Origin: Chitinophaga sp. CF418
Lineage (GTDB): Bacteria; Bacteroidota; Bacteroidia; Chitinophagales; Chitinophagaceae
DNA: 64,000 nucleotides
Assembly: GCF_900142925.1 (NCBI RefSeq)
Contig: NZ_FRCN01000013.1
Coordinates: 51,880-115,879, forward strand
Reading direction: 5' to 3'
Positions within the stretch are counted from its first letter, which is position 1, and every line of letters begins with the position of its first letter. Below are positions 27,138 through 35,817 of this stretch, piece by piece. The notes below the pieces were generated by a model, which was not told the DNA's origin, ran no database searches, and was given only the letters and a program-made list of their open reading frames with translations. Made by a program: the position numbers and the translations under genes.

Positions 27138-28385
27138 ATGGAGGTTTTACGTATAACCACTTCCGGCAGTGTAGATGATGGGAAAAGCACCCTGATAGGC
27201 AGGCTGCTTTATGATACACATTCTATTCCACAGGATAAAATGGAAGCATTGCACGCTGCCAGCAAACGTAAGGGACTTGATTTTACAGACCTGTCACTGC
27301 TGACAGACGGCCTGGTAGCTGAACGTGAACAAGGTATCACCATTGACGTGGCACACATTTACTTTTCTACCCCTACCCGTAAATACATCATTGCCGATAC
27401 TCCCGGACATATCGAATATACCCGTAACATGGTGACCGGTGCATCCAATGCACAGGTATCCCTGATACTGATCGATGCCCGTAAAGGTATCGTAGAACAG
27501 ACTTACCGTCACTTCTTTATCGCCAGCCTGCTGCGTATACCATACCTAGTGGTATGCGTCAACAAAATGGACCTGGTGGAATATAGCGAGGCACGCTTTA
27601 ATCAGATCGTGGAAGAATTCCAGGCGCTGATTGCCAGTGCGACATTCAAAGCGCCTTCTATTAAATTCATTCCGATCTCTTCTCTCTATGGTGAGAACGT
27701 GGCCGCCCGCTCTGAAAAGATCAGCTGGTATAACGGCGATTCACTGCTGGAATACCTGGAGCAGATCACGTTTGATCATGCGGATAACAGTCATCCGTCC
27801 CGCTTCAAAGTACAGTCAGTGATCCGTCCGAAAACAGAGGCTTATCACGACTTTCGTGGTTTTGCCGGTAAAGTGGTGAGCGGCCATTTCAATGTAGGTG
27901 ATGAGATCATCTCCCTCCCCTCCCAGCAGAAAAGCAAGATTAAAACCATCGAACAGTTCGAAACACCGCTCACCACTGCAGAAGCACGCCAGAGCGTAGT
28001 GATCACACTGGAAGACGAGATTGATACCAGCCGTGGCAGCATGTTCTCCAAACCTGAGAATGCCCCTGCCCTGCTGAGAGAGATCTCTGCACAAGTGTGC
28101 TGGATGGATCAGCAGAAACTTGTACCGGGTAAAGCTTACCTGCTGCAGCATGGTATTAACCGCGTGAAAGCAAAGGTGCAGGTGATACAATATGTGATCG
28201 ATGTAACTTCCAATAAGATCCTGGAGGATAAGAAAGAGCTGGGCCTGAATGATATTGGTAAAATTACCCTGAAGACCGCACAGCCGGTATTTGCAGATAG
28301 TTATGATACTAACCCTGCCAATGGCGCGTTTATCCTGATCGACGAATTCAGTAATTCAACCGTAGCGGTTGGGTTTGTGGATTAG
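27138..28385 (+). CDS. cysN: Sulfate adenylyltransferase subunit 1 (GTPase)
   Basis: The 415-aa protein is the EF-Tu-like GTPase that drives APS synthesis with CysD. G motifs are clear: GSVDDGKSTLIGRLLYD (G1, about 9-25), DTPGHIEYTRNM (G3) and VNKMDL (G4). The chain stops after the beta-barrel domains; no C-terminal APS kinase (CysC) fusion is present, unlike NodQ-type proteins. With the APS-type CysH this suggests direct reduction of APS. Sulfite reductase genes are not in the window. A strong bidirectional hairpin follows the stop codon. Confidence 0.96.
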   Translation: MEVLRITTSGSVDDGKSTLIGRLLYDTHSIPQDKMEALHAASKRKGLDFTDLSLLTDGLVAEREQGITIDVAHIYFSTPTRKYIIADTPGHIEYTRNMVTGASNAQVSLILIDARKGIVEQTYRHFFIASLLRIPYLVVCVNKMDLVEYSEARFNQIVEEFQALIASATFKAPSIKFIPISSLYGENVAARSEKISWYNGDSLLEYLEQITFDHADNSHPSRFKVQSVIRPKTEAYHDFRGFAGKVVSGHFNVGDEIISLPSQQKSKIKTIEQFETPLTTAEARQSVVITLEDEIDTSRGSMFSKPENAPALLREISAQVCWMDQQKLVPGKAYLLQHGINRVKAKVQVIQYVIDVTSNKILEDKKELGLNDIGKITLKTAQPVFADSYDTNPANGAFILIDEFSNSTVAVGFVD

Positions 28386-28402
28386 TAAATTATAAGCGTT
28401 TC

Positions 28403-28444
28403 AAAAAAAATGACGAATGCATTGTTGCATTCGTCATTTTTTTT
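28403..28444 (+). terminator. Bidirectional terminator after cysN
   Basis: TGACGAATGCA and TGCATTCGTCA form a perfect 11-bp stem around TTGT, flanked by eight A before and eight T after, so it can stop transcripts from both sides. The converging gene at 28537 ends about 95 bp away. Confidence 0.92.
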
Positions 28445-28536
28445 GAAGATATATTCCGTCGGTTATTACCCGGATATTCCCGTTCTCCGGCTTCATATAC
28501 AAAAATAATGTTGCCTGAAGCCAGGGCATTGCCTGC

Positions 28537-29481
28537 TTATTTTGTGAGGTTCTTCAGCATATCTGCTGTCATCTTCTCCAGATTAAATTCCGGTTTCCAA
28601 CCCCAGTCCTGGCAGGCCTGGTCATCATCTATGCTCTTAGGCCATCCGTCGGCTATCTGTTGACGGTAATCTGGTTCATAACTGATAGTGAATTCCGGGA
28701 TATGTTTTTTGATCTCCGCAGCTATCTCTTTGGGAGAAAAGCTCATAGCGCCCAGGTTGTAGGAAGAGCGCACTTTGATCTTTGCTTTATCGGCTTCCAT
28801 CAGCTCAATGGTAGCGCGGATAGCATCCGGCATATACATCATTGGCAGATAAGTGCCTTCAGAGAGGAAGCAGGTATATTTCTTTTCTTCCAATGCTTCA
28901 TGGAAGATCTCAATAGCATAATCTGTTGTACCACCACCCGGAGCTGATTTGTAACTGATCAGACCAGGATAGCGCAGGCTGCGTACATCCAGGCCATAAC
29001 GGTGGCTGTAATATTCGCACCAGCGTTCACCCGCAAACTTACTGATACCATAAATCGTGGTGGGCTCGATAATGGTATGCTGCGGAGTAGACTCCTTAGG
29101 GGAATCATGCCCGAATACCGCAATGGAGCTTGGCCAGTAGACTTTGTCGATATTTTCTTCTTTCGCGATATCCAGCACATTCAGCAGGCTTTGCATATTG
29201 ATATGCCATGCCAGCAGCGGGTTCTTTTCACCGGTAGCAGAAAGGATAGCCGCCAGCAGGTAGACCTGGGTGATGTTATGACGGATAATCAACACGTGCA
29301 GCATCTCTTTATTCATGACATCCAGGGATACATAAGGACCTGTTCCTTTGAGCAGATCGTGCTCTTCACGCAGATCGGAAGCAACCACATTGGCGTCTCC
29401 GTACATCTTCCTTAATGCCAGTGTAAGTTCAACACCAATCTGCCCGCAGGCGCCGATTACCAATATTTTATCTTTCTTCAT
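28537..29481 (-). CDS. NAD-dependent epimerase/dehydratase, L-threonine dehydrogenase-like
   Basis: From the ATG at 29481 the protein has 314 aa; the frame extends to 29625, but those 48 residues precede the Rossmann start and lack family features, so I set the start here. The NAD motif is GACGQIG (about 9-15) and the SDR catalytic pair is YGISK in TTIYGISKFAGERW. The order and the segment YPGLISYKSAPGGGTTDYA resemble SDR-type L-threonine 3-dehydrogenases (GalE-like), which oxidise threonine to 2-amino-3-ketobutyrate. A kbl partner gene is not adjacent, so the substrate assignment is probable, not certain. Confidence 0.85.
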   Translation of the reverse strand: MKKDKILVIGACGQIGVELTLALRKMYGDANVVASDLREEHDLLKGTGPYVSLDVMNKEMLHVLIIRHNITQVYLLAAILSATGEKNPLLAWHINMQSLLNVLDIAKEENIDKVYWPSSIAVFGHDSPKESTPQHTIIEPTTIYGISKFAGERWCEYYSHRYGLDVRSLRYPGLISYKSAPGGGTTDYAIEIFHEALEEKKYTCFLSEGTYLPMMYMPDAIRATIELMEADKAKIKVRSSYNLGAMSFSPKEIAAEIKKHIPEFTISYEPDYRQQIADGWPKSIDDDQACQDWGWKPEFNLEKMTADMLKNLTK

Positions 29482-29704
29482 GCTATCTCGAATGAATGAC
29501 TTAAAATTCAGGCGTAATATTAACAGCTTCCGCAATAATTCAGAACGGACAACCTCAGGCATGACAATGCGGTAACAATCCCCGGATTCCCATTGGAACA
29601 GATGCAAGCCCAGTGAACGTCCCACGGCATCGAATTACAATATTATGACAATTAAGCGAGTCGCAGCAGTTCCCGCTGCTGGAAAGTAATCCCCCAGAAT
29701 AGCA

Positions 29705-29712
29705 TAACTTTG
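29705..29712 (+). promoter_or_regulatory. -7 promoter element for kdsA
   Basis: TAACTTTG matches TAnnTTTG and ends 20 bp before the kdsA ATG. Confidence 0.6.
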
Positions 29713-29732
29713 CACTCTCAAATACAAAAATC

Positions 29733-30557
29733 ATGTCAGCACAAACACACCTGAAGTCAATTTTTAAGGATCAATATAACCCAGATAATTTCTTTCTGAT
29801 AGCCGGGCCTTGCGTAGTAGAAGATGAAGCGCTGCTGATGCATGTAGCTGAAAAGGTATCAGGTATCTGTAAACGCCTGAACATTCCATATATTTTCAAA
29901 GCATCTTATCGTAAAGCGAACCGTACCAGCATCAACTCTTTCAGTGGCGTGGGTGACGTGGAAGGCCTGGATCTTCTGCAGAAAACAGGAGAAACATTCA
30001 ACCTGCCTGTTACCACTGACATTCACTCTGCTGCAGAAGCAGCCATGGCAGCCGCTTATGTGGATGTATTGCAGATCCCGGCATTCCTGTGCCGCCAGAC
30101 CGATATCCTGCTGGCAGCAGCGGAAACCGGTAAATTCGTCAATGTGAAGAAAGGACAGTTTGTAAGTGGCGAGGCGATGAAATTTGCCGTAGAAAAAGTA
30201 AAACAGGGCGGTAACGATAAAGTATGGCTGACCGAGCGTGGAACCACCTTCGGTTACCAGGACCTGGTGGTAGACTACCGCAATATTCCTATTATGAAGG
30301 AACATGGCGTACCTGTGATCATGGACTGTACCCACTCCCTGCAGCAACCTAACCAGACCAGTGGCGTTACCGGCGGTAATCCAAAACTGATCGGTACTAT
30401 CGCCAAAGCTGCGATTGCAACGGGAGCTGATGGTTTGTTCATTGAAACCCATCCGGACCCGTCCAAAGCTAAATCAGACGGCGCCAACATGCTGCATCTC
30501 GACCTGCTGGAAGGCCTGCTGGAACAACTGGTAAGGATTCGTGAAGTGGTGAGATAA
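29733..30557 (+). CDS. kdsA: 3-deoxy-8-phosphooctulonate synthase
   Basis: The 274-aa TIM-barrel enzyme condenses phosphoenolpyruvate with arabinose 5-phosphate to make KDO 8-phosphate for the lipid A-KDO core. Family motifs are LIAGPCVVEDE at the N-terminus, FKASYRKANRTS, TDIHSAAEA, QIPAFLCRQTD, VKKGQF and the final IETHPDPSKAKSDG. It is transcribed on its own from a nearby promoter. The segment following the substrate His region reads LCRQTD as in most KdsA proteins. Confidence 0.96.
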   Translation: MSAQTHLKSIFKDQYNPDNFFLIAGPCVVEDEALLMHVAEKVSGICKRLNIPYIFKASYRKANRTSINSFSGVGDVEGLDLLQKTGETFNLPVTTDIHSAAEAAMAAAYVDVLQIPAFLCRQTDILLAAAETGKFVNVKKGQFVSGEAMKFAVEKVKQGGNDKVWLTERGTTFGYQDLVVDYRNIPIMKEHGVPVIMDCTHSLQQPNQTSGVTGGNPKLIGTIAKAAIATGADGLFIETHPDPSKAKSDGANMLHLDLLEGLLEQLVRIREVVR

Positions 30558-30635
30558 TGCGGGGTCACGTGTTTTATAACAGTATAGAGATGGTAACGCG
30601 TTTATAGCCAGATATTTATAAACGATAATATTTGA

Positions 30636-30715
30636 TAGTCCATGGAAGCCGGATGGCCTGCCTTTTGTATTAGAACAGAAGACAGGAAAATATCCGGCGT
30701 CTATGGACTATTTCT
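30636..30715 (+). other. Multi-stem inverted-repeat element between kdsA and the next gene
   Basis: Three nested complementary pairs are visible: TAGTCCAT (30636) / ATGGACTA (30703), GCCGGAT (30648) / ATCCGGC (30692) and CCTG (30657) / CAGG (near 30683). Together they fold as one long hairpin of about 75 nt, followed by TTTCTTATCTTA. It may be the kdsA terminator or a leader/structured RNA for the gene at 30800. Confidence 0.5.
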
Positions 30716-30799
30716 TATCTTATGCTTATCTTAGGATAAGACTAGACCGCTCTTTGCAGATTATAACTCTTAATACAAACACCCAAAATTTTATTCACC

Positions 30800-31204
30800 A
30801 TGATCAATTTACAAGATGTAAAAGCAGGAGATATAGTATTGGTGCAGTACGAAGGAAACACTGTGGAAGGTCAGGTATTGGAAGTTAACCGTGAGGACAA
30901 ACAGATCTGTGTACTTACCGGAGAACAGGAGTTCTGGTACGACCTGAAAGACCTCTACCCCATTCCACTGAATGAAGATCAGTTACTCAGACTCAAATTT
31001 AAAAAAGACGAGGCCCTCTCTCTTAATGGCGATGGGGTAATTTATGTACGCGGGCCATTCTCAGTGAAGCTGCATACATTGGCAGATGGGATGCCGGCTA
31101 CACGCCTCGATTACCGGGACGAACACCGGGAAATCAAAGGTTCTATTACTGTGAACCAGTTGCAGAACCACTACCAAGCAATGACAAATTTCCACCTGGA
31201 TTAA
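30800..31204 (+). CDS. Hypothetical protein with SH3/KOW-like N-terminus
   Basis: I do not recognise this 134-aa cytosolic protein. The first 45 residues (VKAGDIVLVQYEGNTVEGQV, then LTGEQEFWYDLKDLYPIPL) read like a small beta-barrel of the SH3/KOW type, followed by a longer region with many charged residues and no Cys. There is no signal peptide or membrane segment. It sits alone between a structured element and a strong terminator, so it has its own transcript. The ORF is well formed with normal codon use for the window. Confidence 0.75.
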   Translation: MINLQDVKAGDIVLVQYEGNTVEGQVLEVNREDKQICVLTGEQEFWYDLKDLYPIPLNEDQLLRLKFKKDEALSLNGDGVIYVRGPFSVKLHTLADGMPATRLDYRDEHREIKGSITVNQLQNHYQAMTNFHLD

Positions 31205-31216
31205 GCATATTGCAAT

Positions 31217-31256
31217 AAAAAAAATCCATCCGGCTGCATGCGGATGGATTTTTTTT
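31217..31256 (+). terminator. Bidirectional terminator between converging genes
   Basis: AATCCATCCG and CGGATGGATT form a 10-bp stem around an 8-nt loop, with eight A before and eight T after. It serves the hypothetical gene ending at 31204 and probably the DUF4382 gene on the other strand. Confidence 0.9.
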
Positions 31257-31289
31257 ATTGATGTTGTTTGCAAACTGTAATTGACAAGC

Positions 31290-32093
31290 TTAGTCCTGCA
31301 ATGTCAGGGTATCTACGGTTGTTACTTTACCAGTTTCTACCACTACGCCCTGTTTGGTAGCAGGTACCAGGGTAGAATCAACAGAAATGTAATGCAGGGT
31401 ATAGCTACCGGCTGCAATACCTTTCAGCAGATAAGCGCCACCAACACCGGAATAAGTGCTGGCAACGGTATCAGTACCGCTCAGTACCAGTACGGCAGAA
31501 GGTACTACTGCTGGCAATACAACACCCTTGATACTACCGCCCTGTGCTTCGAGGACAGTTCTGATAACCGGTTTTAGTATATACTTACCGGCACTTCCTG
31601 CTTCATGAATGGATTTCGCTACGTCGAAATCGAGCAGCAGTTTGTAAAGAACCCCTTCAGATACGGGCATGTTGATCTTCAGTTTCACACCTGAAGACTG
31701 TCCGCTGGGTGTTTGCAGTTTGATAGAGTCACCTGCGTTAGTTACCACCCAGTTGTCATCACCCAGTACGAGCCTGATTTCTTTAATTGTACCGGATGCT
31801 ATTTCAGCATCTGCCAGTACAGTGTCTTTGTCATTAACGAGTGTAAGTAGGTTGTAGCGTCCCTTTTTCATGCCAGGCAATGTCTGCCAACCATTGTCAT
31901 CACTATCGTTGTAGTTGACATTTACTTCCTGAACATCAATGTAAACAGCTTTAAAATCTCCTGGATCATCGGTAAGTGCGACCTGAATTCTCGATTTGCC
32001 ATCGTTATCGTTTTTCGAACATGCAGCCATAAATAACGCGGTAGATAAAAGCAGCACACCATTTGCCAGGTGTTTCCATGAAGGCATTCTCAT
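31290..32093 (-). CDS. DUF4382 domain lipoprotein
   Basis: The 267-aa protein has a lipoprotein signal (LFMAAC, lipidated Cys at about 25) followed by SKNDND. The DUF4382 domain follows, with the typical opening RIQVALTDDPGDFKAVYIDVQ and the segment GRYNLLTLVN...TVLADAEIASGTIKEIRLVL. The C-terminal 80 residues resemble a carboxypeptidase regulatory-like (Ig-type) repeat with SGVGGAYLLKGIAAGSYTL. It should be anchored in the outer or inner membrane facing the periplasm. The domain's function is unknown. Confidence 0.9.
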   Translation of the reverse strand: MRMPSWKHLANGVLLLSTALFMAACSKNDNDGKSRIQVALTDDPGDFKAVYIDVQEVNVNYNDSDDNGWQTLPGMKKGRYNLLTLVNDKDTVLADAEIASGTIKEIRLVLGDDNWVVTNAGDSIKLQTPSGQSSGVKLKINMPVSEGVLYKLLLDFDVAKSIHEAGSAGKYILKPVIRTVLEAQGGSIKGVVLPAVVPSAVLVLSGTDTVASTYSGVGGAYLLKGIAAGSYTLHYISVDSTLVPATKQGVVVETGKVTTVDTLTLQD

Positions 32094-32162
32094 TTTGTAT
32101 GTGTATTGGTTAAAATTTTACTTCCTTATCCTTATCGTGACACGAATATATAAATGAATCCT

Positions 32163-32190
32163 AATACAAAATATCCCTGTTATCAGGGAT
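32163..32190 (-). terminator. Possible terminator of the PspC gene
   Basis: ATCCCTG and CAGGGAT pair perfectly around a 4-nt loop; on the minus strand the stem is followed by ATTTTGTATT. It lies about 57 bp past the PspC stop codon. Confidence 0.4.
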
Positions 32191-32246
32191 TAGTTTACCA
32201 GTCATTCTTTTTAAATGACTATATATCAAAAATGATGCTGAATCTG

Positions 32247-32468
32247 TTAAAGGTATCTGAGGGGGTTTCTGCGGGCGTTCAGGATATAATTCTTCATATT
32301 TACCCAGAAGGCCATGATCATATAAACGATGAGCGGGGAGCCCATGGTGATAAAGGAGGTATAGATGAAAAACAGACGAATACGGGAGGTGGCTATACCC
32401 AGCTTATTGCCGATAGCTGTACAAACCCCAAAGGCCTGCCATTCCACGAAGTCTTTAAATCTATTCAT
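32247..32468 (-). CDS. Small PspC-domain membrane protein
   Basis: This 73-aa protein is a minimal PspC domain. It opens with NRFKDFVEWQAFGVCTAIGN, continues with LGIATSRIRLFFIYTSFIT and has one hydrophobic span (about 38-58), a layout seen in many Bacteroidota. PspC proteins are linked to envelope or phage-shock stress responses; no other psp genes are nearby. The start is supported by a -7 element 4 bp upstream. Confidence 0.85.
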   Translation of the reverse strand: MNRFKDFVEWQAFGVCTAIGNKLGIATSRIRLFFIYTSFITMGSPLIVYMIMAFWVNMKNYILNARRNPLRYL

Positions 32469-32472
32469 ATAT

Positions 32473-32480
32473 CAAATTTA
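32473..32480 (-). promoter_or_regulatory. -7 promoter element immediately before the PspC gene
   Basis: On the minus strand TAAATTTG matches TAnnTTTG and ends 4 bp before the ATG, again predicting a leaderless or near-leaderless transcript. Confidence 0.55.
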
Positions 32481-32656
32481 TTACAATCCCAGGTTAAAAA
32501 CAAGTCTGATTTCCATACCTATAAATAGCTGATAGTAAGCTGGCAGTGATTTAGCGGCATTTCATACAGTGGGCCGGCAGGGTAACCGGCTATTTTCCAG
32601 GCTTATCATTTATAGACAATCGTCTACATATCTTTTAAAAACTTGTTGAATTTAAT

Positions 32657-32664
32657 TAATTTCG
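32657..32664 (+). promoter_or_regulatory. Possible -7 element for aconitase
   Basis: TAATTTCG is a one-base variant of TAnnTTTG, 38 bp before the aconitase ATG. Confidence 0.4.
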
Positions 32665-32702
32665 CGGTGCATTTTCTAACCGGTCTTAAATAATTTTTTT
32701 CC

Positions 32703-34979
32703 ATGGTGTTTGATATTGAAATGATTAAAAAAGTGTATGCGGCACTGCCGGGTAAAGTGGAAGCTACCCGTAAACTGCTGGGACGCCCGCTCACACTCTC
32801 AGAAAAGATTTTGTATGCTCACTTATATGCACCTACCACCGCGGCTTATGAGCGTGGAAAGTCTTATGTGGAGTTTGCACCCGATCGCGTAGCAATGCAG
32901 GATGCCACCGCTCAGATGGCCCTGTTACAGTTCATGACCTGCGGACGCGATAAAGTAGCTGTTCCTTCTACCGTACACTGTGATCACCTCATTCAAGCCA
33001 AAACTGGCGCCACGGAAGACCTGGCGACAGCTGTGGACACCAATAAGGAAGTATACGAATTCCTGTCTTCTATCTCCAATAAATATGGCATCGGTTTCTG
33101 GAAACCAGGTGCTGGTATCATTCACCAGGTTGTACTGGAAAACTATGCTTTCCCGGGCGGTCTGATGATCGGTACTGACTCTCACACTCCTAACGCAGGT
33201 GGTCTGGGTATGCTGGCTATCGGTGTTGGCGGTGCTGACGCAGTAGATGTAATGGCAGGTCTGCCATGGGAACTGAAAATGCCAAAACTGATCGGTGTAA
33301 AACTGACAGGTAAACTGAGCGGCTGGTCCTCCCCTAAAGACGTAATTCTGAAAGTAGCTGGTGTACTGACCGTTAAAGGTGGTACCGGTTGCATCGTTGA
33401 ATATTTCGGTGAAGGCGCTGATAACCTGAGCGCTACCGGTAAAGGTACTATCTGTAACATGGGTGCGGAAATAGGTGCTACCTGCTCCGTATTTGCTTAC
33501 GATACCAAAATGTCTGCTTACCTGAGCGCAACTGAGCGTGCAGATATCGCAGCCCTGGCTGACGGTGTGAAAGATCACCTGCGTCCGGATACCGAAGTAT
33601 ACGCAGATCCTTCCAAATACTATGATCAGGTGATCGAGATCAACCTGAACGAACTGGAACCACACGTGAACGGTCCTTTCACTCCGGACCTGGCATGGCC
33701 TATTTCCAAATTCGCACAGGCTGTAAAAGAAAACAACTGGCCTGAAAAGCTGGAAGTTGCCCTGATCGGTTCCTGCACCAACTCTTCCTACGAAGATATC
33801 TCCCGTGCTGCTTCCCTGGCGAAACAGGCGGTTGACAAGAACCTCGACGTTAAAGCTGAATATACTATCACTCCGGGCTCTGAACTGGTACGTTATACCA
33901 TCGAAAGAGACGGCCTGTTAAATACTTTCGACCAGATTGGCGGTGTTGTACTGGCTAACGCCTGCGGTCCTTGTATCGGTCAGTGGGCGCGTCACATCGA
34001 CGATCCTAATCGTAAAAACTCCATCATCACTTCCTTCAACCGTAACTTCGCTAAGAGGAATGATGGTCTGGCTGCTACACACGCTTTCGTTGCATCTCCG
34101 GAAATCGTAACTGCCTTCGCTATTGCAGGTGATCTGACCTTCAATCCGCTGACAGACAAACTGAAAACCAGAGATGGTAAGGAAGTAATGCTCGACGAGC
34201 CTACCGGCTTCGAACTGCCTGCTAAAGGTTTCGCTGTGGACGATCCTGGTTATCAGGCTCCTGCAGCTGACGGTAGCGGCGTTCAGGTAATCGTATCTCC
34301 AACCAGCGACCGTCTGCAACTGCTGGCGCCATTTGCTGCCTGGGAAGGTACTGACCTGAAAGGCCTGAAACTGCTGATCAAAGCTAAAGGCAAATGTACT
34401 ACTGACCACATCTCTATGGCTGGTCCATGGTTAAAATACCGCGGTCACCTCGATAACATCTCCAACAACATGCTGATTGGTGCTATCAATGCATTCAACG
34501 ACAAATCTGATGCTGTAAAGAACCAGTTGTCCGGTGAATACGCAGGCGTACCTGTTGTACAGCGCGCTTACAAAGCTGCCAACATCGGCTCTGTAGTAGT
34601 AGGTGATGAAAACTATGGTGAAGGTTCAAGCCGTGAACACGCTGCAATGGAACCTCGTCACCTGGGTGTTCGCGCTATCCTGGTTAAATCTTTTGCACGT
34701 ATCCACGAAACTAACCTGAAAAAGCAAGGTATGCTTGGTCTGACCTTTGCTAATAAGGAAGATTACGAAAAGATCCAGGAAGATGATACCTTCGATATCA
34801 TTGGCCTGACCACTTTCGCGCCTGGCAAACAACTGACTGTTGTGGCTAACCACAAAGACGGTAGCAAGGACGAAATCCTGGTTAACCACACCTACAATGA
34901 ACAACAGATCGAGTGGTTCAAAGCAGGTGGAGCACTGAACGTGATCCGTGCACAGTTTGCAAAAGCAAAAGCAAAATAG
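32703..34979 (+). CDS. acnA: Aconitate hydratase
   Basis: The 758-aa enzyme isomerises citrate to isocitrate in the TCA cycle. It resembles the mitochondrial-type aconitases rather than AcnB: IGTDSHTPNAGGLGMLAIGVGG near 157-178, the Fe-S ligands in GSCTNSSYED (near 358) and ACGPCIGQW (near 420), and the C-terminal swivel domain with DENYGEGSSREHAAMEPR. All three cluster cysteines are present. The length matches the mitochondrial type (about 755-780 aa). It has its own promoter region and a strong terminator. The gene symbol is used loosely; the clade may be labelled acn. Confidence 0.95.
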   Translation: MVFDIEMIKKVYAALPGKVEATRKLLGRPLTLSEKILYAHLYAPTTAAYERGKSYVEFAPDRVAMQDATAQMALLQFMTCGRDKVAVPSTVHCDHLIQAKTGATEDLATAVDTNKEVYEFLSSISNKYGIGFWKPGAGIIHQVVLENYAFPGGLMIGTDSHTPNAGGLGMLAIGVGGADAVDVMAGLPWELKMPKLIGVKLTGKLSGWSSPKDVILKVAGVLTVKGGTGCIVEYFGEGADNLSATGKGTICNMGAEIGATCSVFAYDTKMSAYLSATERADIAALADGVKDHLRPDTEVYADPSKYYDQVIEINLNELEPHVNGPFTPDLAWPISKFAQAVKENNWPEKLEVALIGSCTNSSYEDISRAASLAKQAVDKNLDVKAEYTITPGSELVRYTIERDGLLNTFDQIGGVVLANACGPCIGQWARHIDDPNRKNSIITSFNRNFAKRNDGLAATHAFVASPEIVTAFAIAGDLTFNPLTDKLKTRDGKEVMLDEPTGFELPAKGFAVDDPGYQAPAADGSGVQVIVSPTSDRLQLLAPFAAWEGTDLKGLKLLIKAKGKCTTDHISMAGPWLKYRGHLDNISNNMLIGAINAFNDKSDAVKNQLSGEYAGVPVVQRAYKAANIGSVVVGDENYGEGSSREHAAMEPRHLGVRAILVKSFARIHETNLKKQGMLGLTFANKEDYEKIQEDDTFDIIGLTTFAPGKQLTVVANHKDGSKDEILVNHTYNEQQIEWFKAGGALNVIRAQFAKAKAK

Positions 34980-35003
34980 CCTCCGGCTATGAATGATAAA
35001 GAG

Positions 35004-35038
35004 ATCCCGCCTGCATCCAGTAGGCGGGATTTTTATTT
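35004..35038 (+). terminator. Terminator of aconitase
   Basis: ATCCCGCCT and AGGCGGGAT form a perfect 9-bp stem around a 9-nt loop, followed by TTTTATTTT. It lies inside the upstream extension of the next reading frame and shows that extension is not coding. Confidence 0.88.
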
Positions 35039-35046
35039 TAACTTTA
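35039..35046 (+). promoter_or_regulatory. -7 promoter element directly after the aconitase terminator
   Basis: TAACTTTA (TAnnTTTR) overlaps the end of the terminator T tract and ends 5 bp before the ATG at 35052. Confidence 0.45.
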
Positions 35047-35051
35047 ATCCT

Positions 35052-35684
35052 ATGCTGACCGAAACACTGCATACCACCTGGCAGCAACTGCTGCAACCAT
35101 ACACACAAGATCAGGCCATAATCGGAGAAGGCTTCCGGCTGATAATCAGTCACTACACCGAATCACACCGGCATTATCATGACCTGCACCACCTGCAGGC
35201 ATTACTGAAGTTGCAGCAAATATATGCAGACCGCATTGCCGACAACGAAAGACTGTCACTGGCCATCTTCTTCCACGATATCATCTATGATGTAAAACAT
35301 TCTGACAATGAAGAACAGAGTGCGCTGGCTGCCGCCGCTTTCCTGCAGCAGACCAGCTATCCGGCTGAACGCACCGAGCAGGTGATGGAGTTCATCCGGG
35401 CTACAAAAACACATCTGAATACCAGTCACAATACCGACCTGGATTATTTCCTGGACTTTGACCTGTCTATATTAAGCGCACCCGCGGCGGATTATATCGC
35501 CTATGCGCAGCAGATCAGGAAGGAATACAGCATTTATCCCGACATGTTATATAAACCCGGCAGAAAGAAGGTATTAGCTCATTTCCTGGGACTTCCGGCT
35601 ATTTATAAAACAAGTCTGTTCAGAGAAGAACGCGAAGCTTTAGCCCGGCAGAATATGCAGCAAGAGTTGAAGATTTTGGATTGA
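35052..35684 (+). CDS. Predicted HD-superfamily metal-dependent phosphohydrolase
   Basis: From the ATG at 35052 the protein has 210 aa. The frame is open from 34989, but that part contains the aconitase terminator hairpin, so the later start is right. Metal-binding histidines are visible in RHYHDLHHL (about residues 36-44) and FFHDIIYD (about 73-80), followed by SDNEEQSA and a late Asp in DYFLDFDLSIL. This is the pattern of the predicted HD-superfamily hydrolases (COG4339 type). The substrate is unknown. It lies between aconitase and a converging DUF4421 gene. Confidence 0.85.
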   Translation: MLTETLHTTWQQLLQPYTQDQAIIGEGFRLIISHYTESHRHYHDLHHLQALLKLQQIYADRIADNERLSLAIFFHDIIYDVKHSDNEEQSALAAAAFLQQTSYPAERTEQVMEFIRATKTHLNTSHNTDLDYFLDFDLSILSAPAADYIAYAQQIRKEYSIYPDMLYKPGRKKVLAHFLGLPAIYKTSLFREEREALARQNMQQELKILD

Positions 35685-35817
35685 GAATAATCCGGCAGTA
35701 TGACCAGGCTACTTACAGATATGCAGCGCAGAAAGCATCGGATTGATTACCGGAAATGATTCAGCAGTCAGGCCAACACGGCTTGCTGATATACAGGAAA
35801 GCTAAAAACTTTAGCCC

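Noticed and set aside
28537..29625. Longer start (29625) for the epimerase gene
   Set aside because: The first 48 residues precede the Rossmann motif by too much and show no family features; ATG at 29481 gives the standard start.
32154..32528. 124-aa plus-strand frame opposite the PspC gene
   Set aside because: The minus-strand frame encodes a clear PspC protein and the plus-strand frame has no family features.
34989..35051. N-terminal extension of the HD-like protein
   Set aside because: It contains the aconitase terminator hairpin and a promoter element, so the coding start is 35052.
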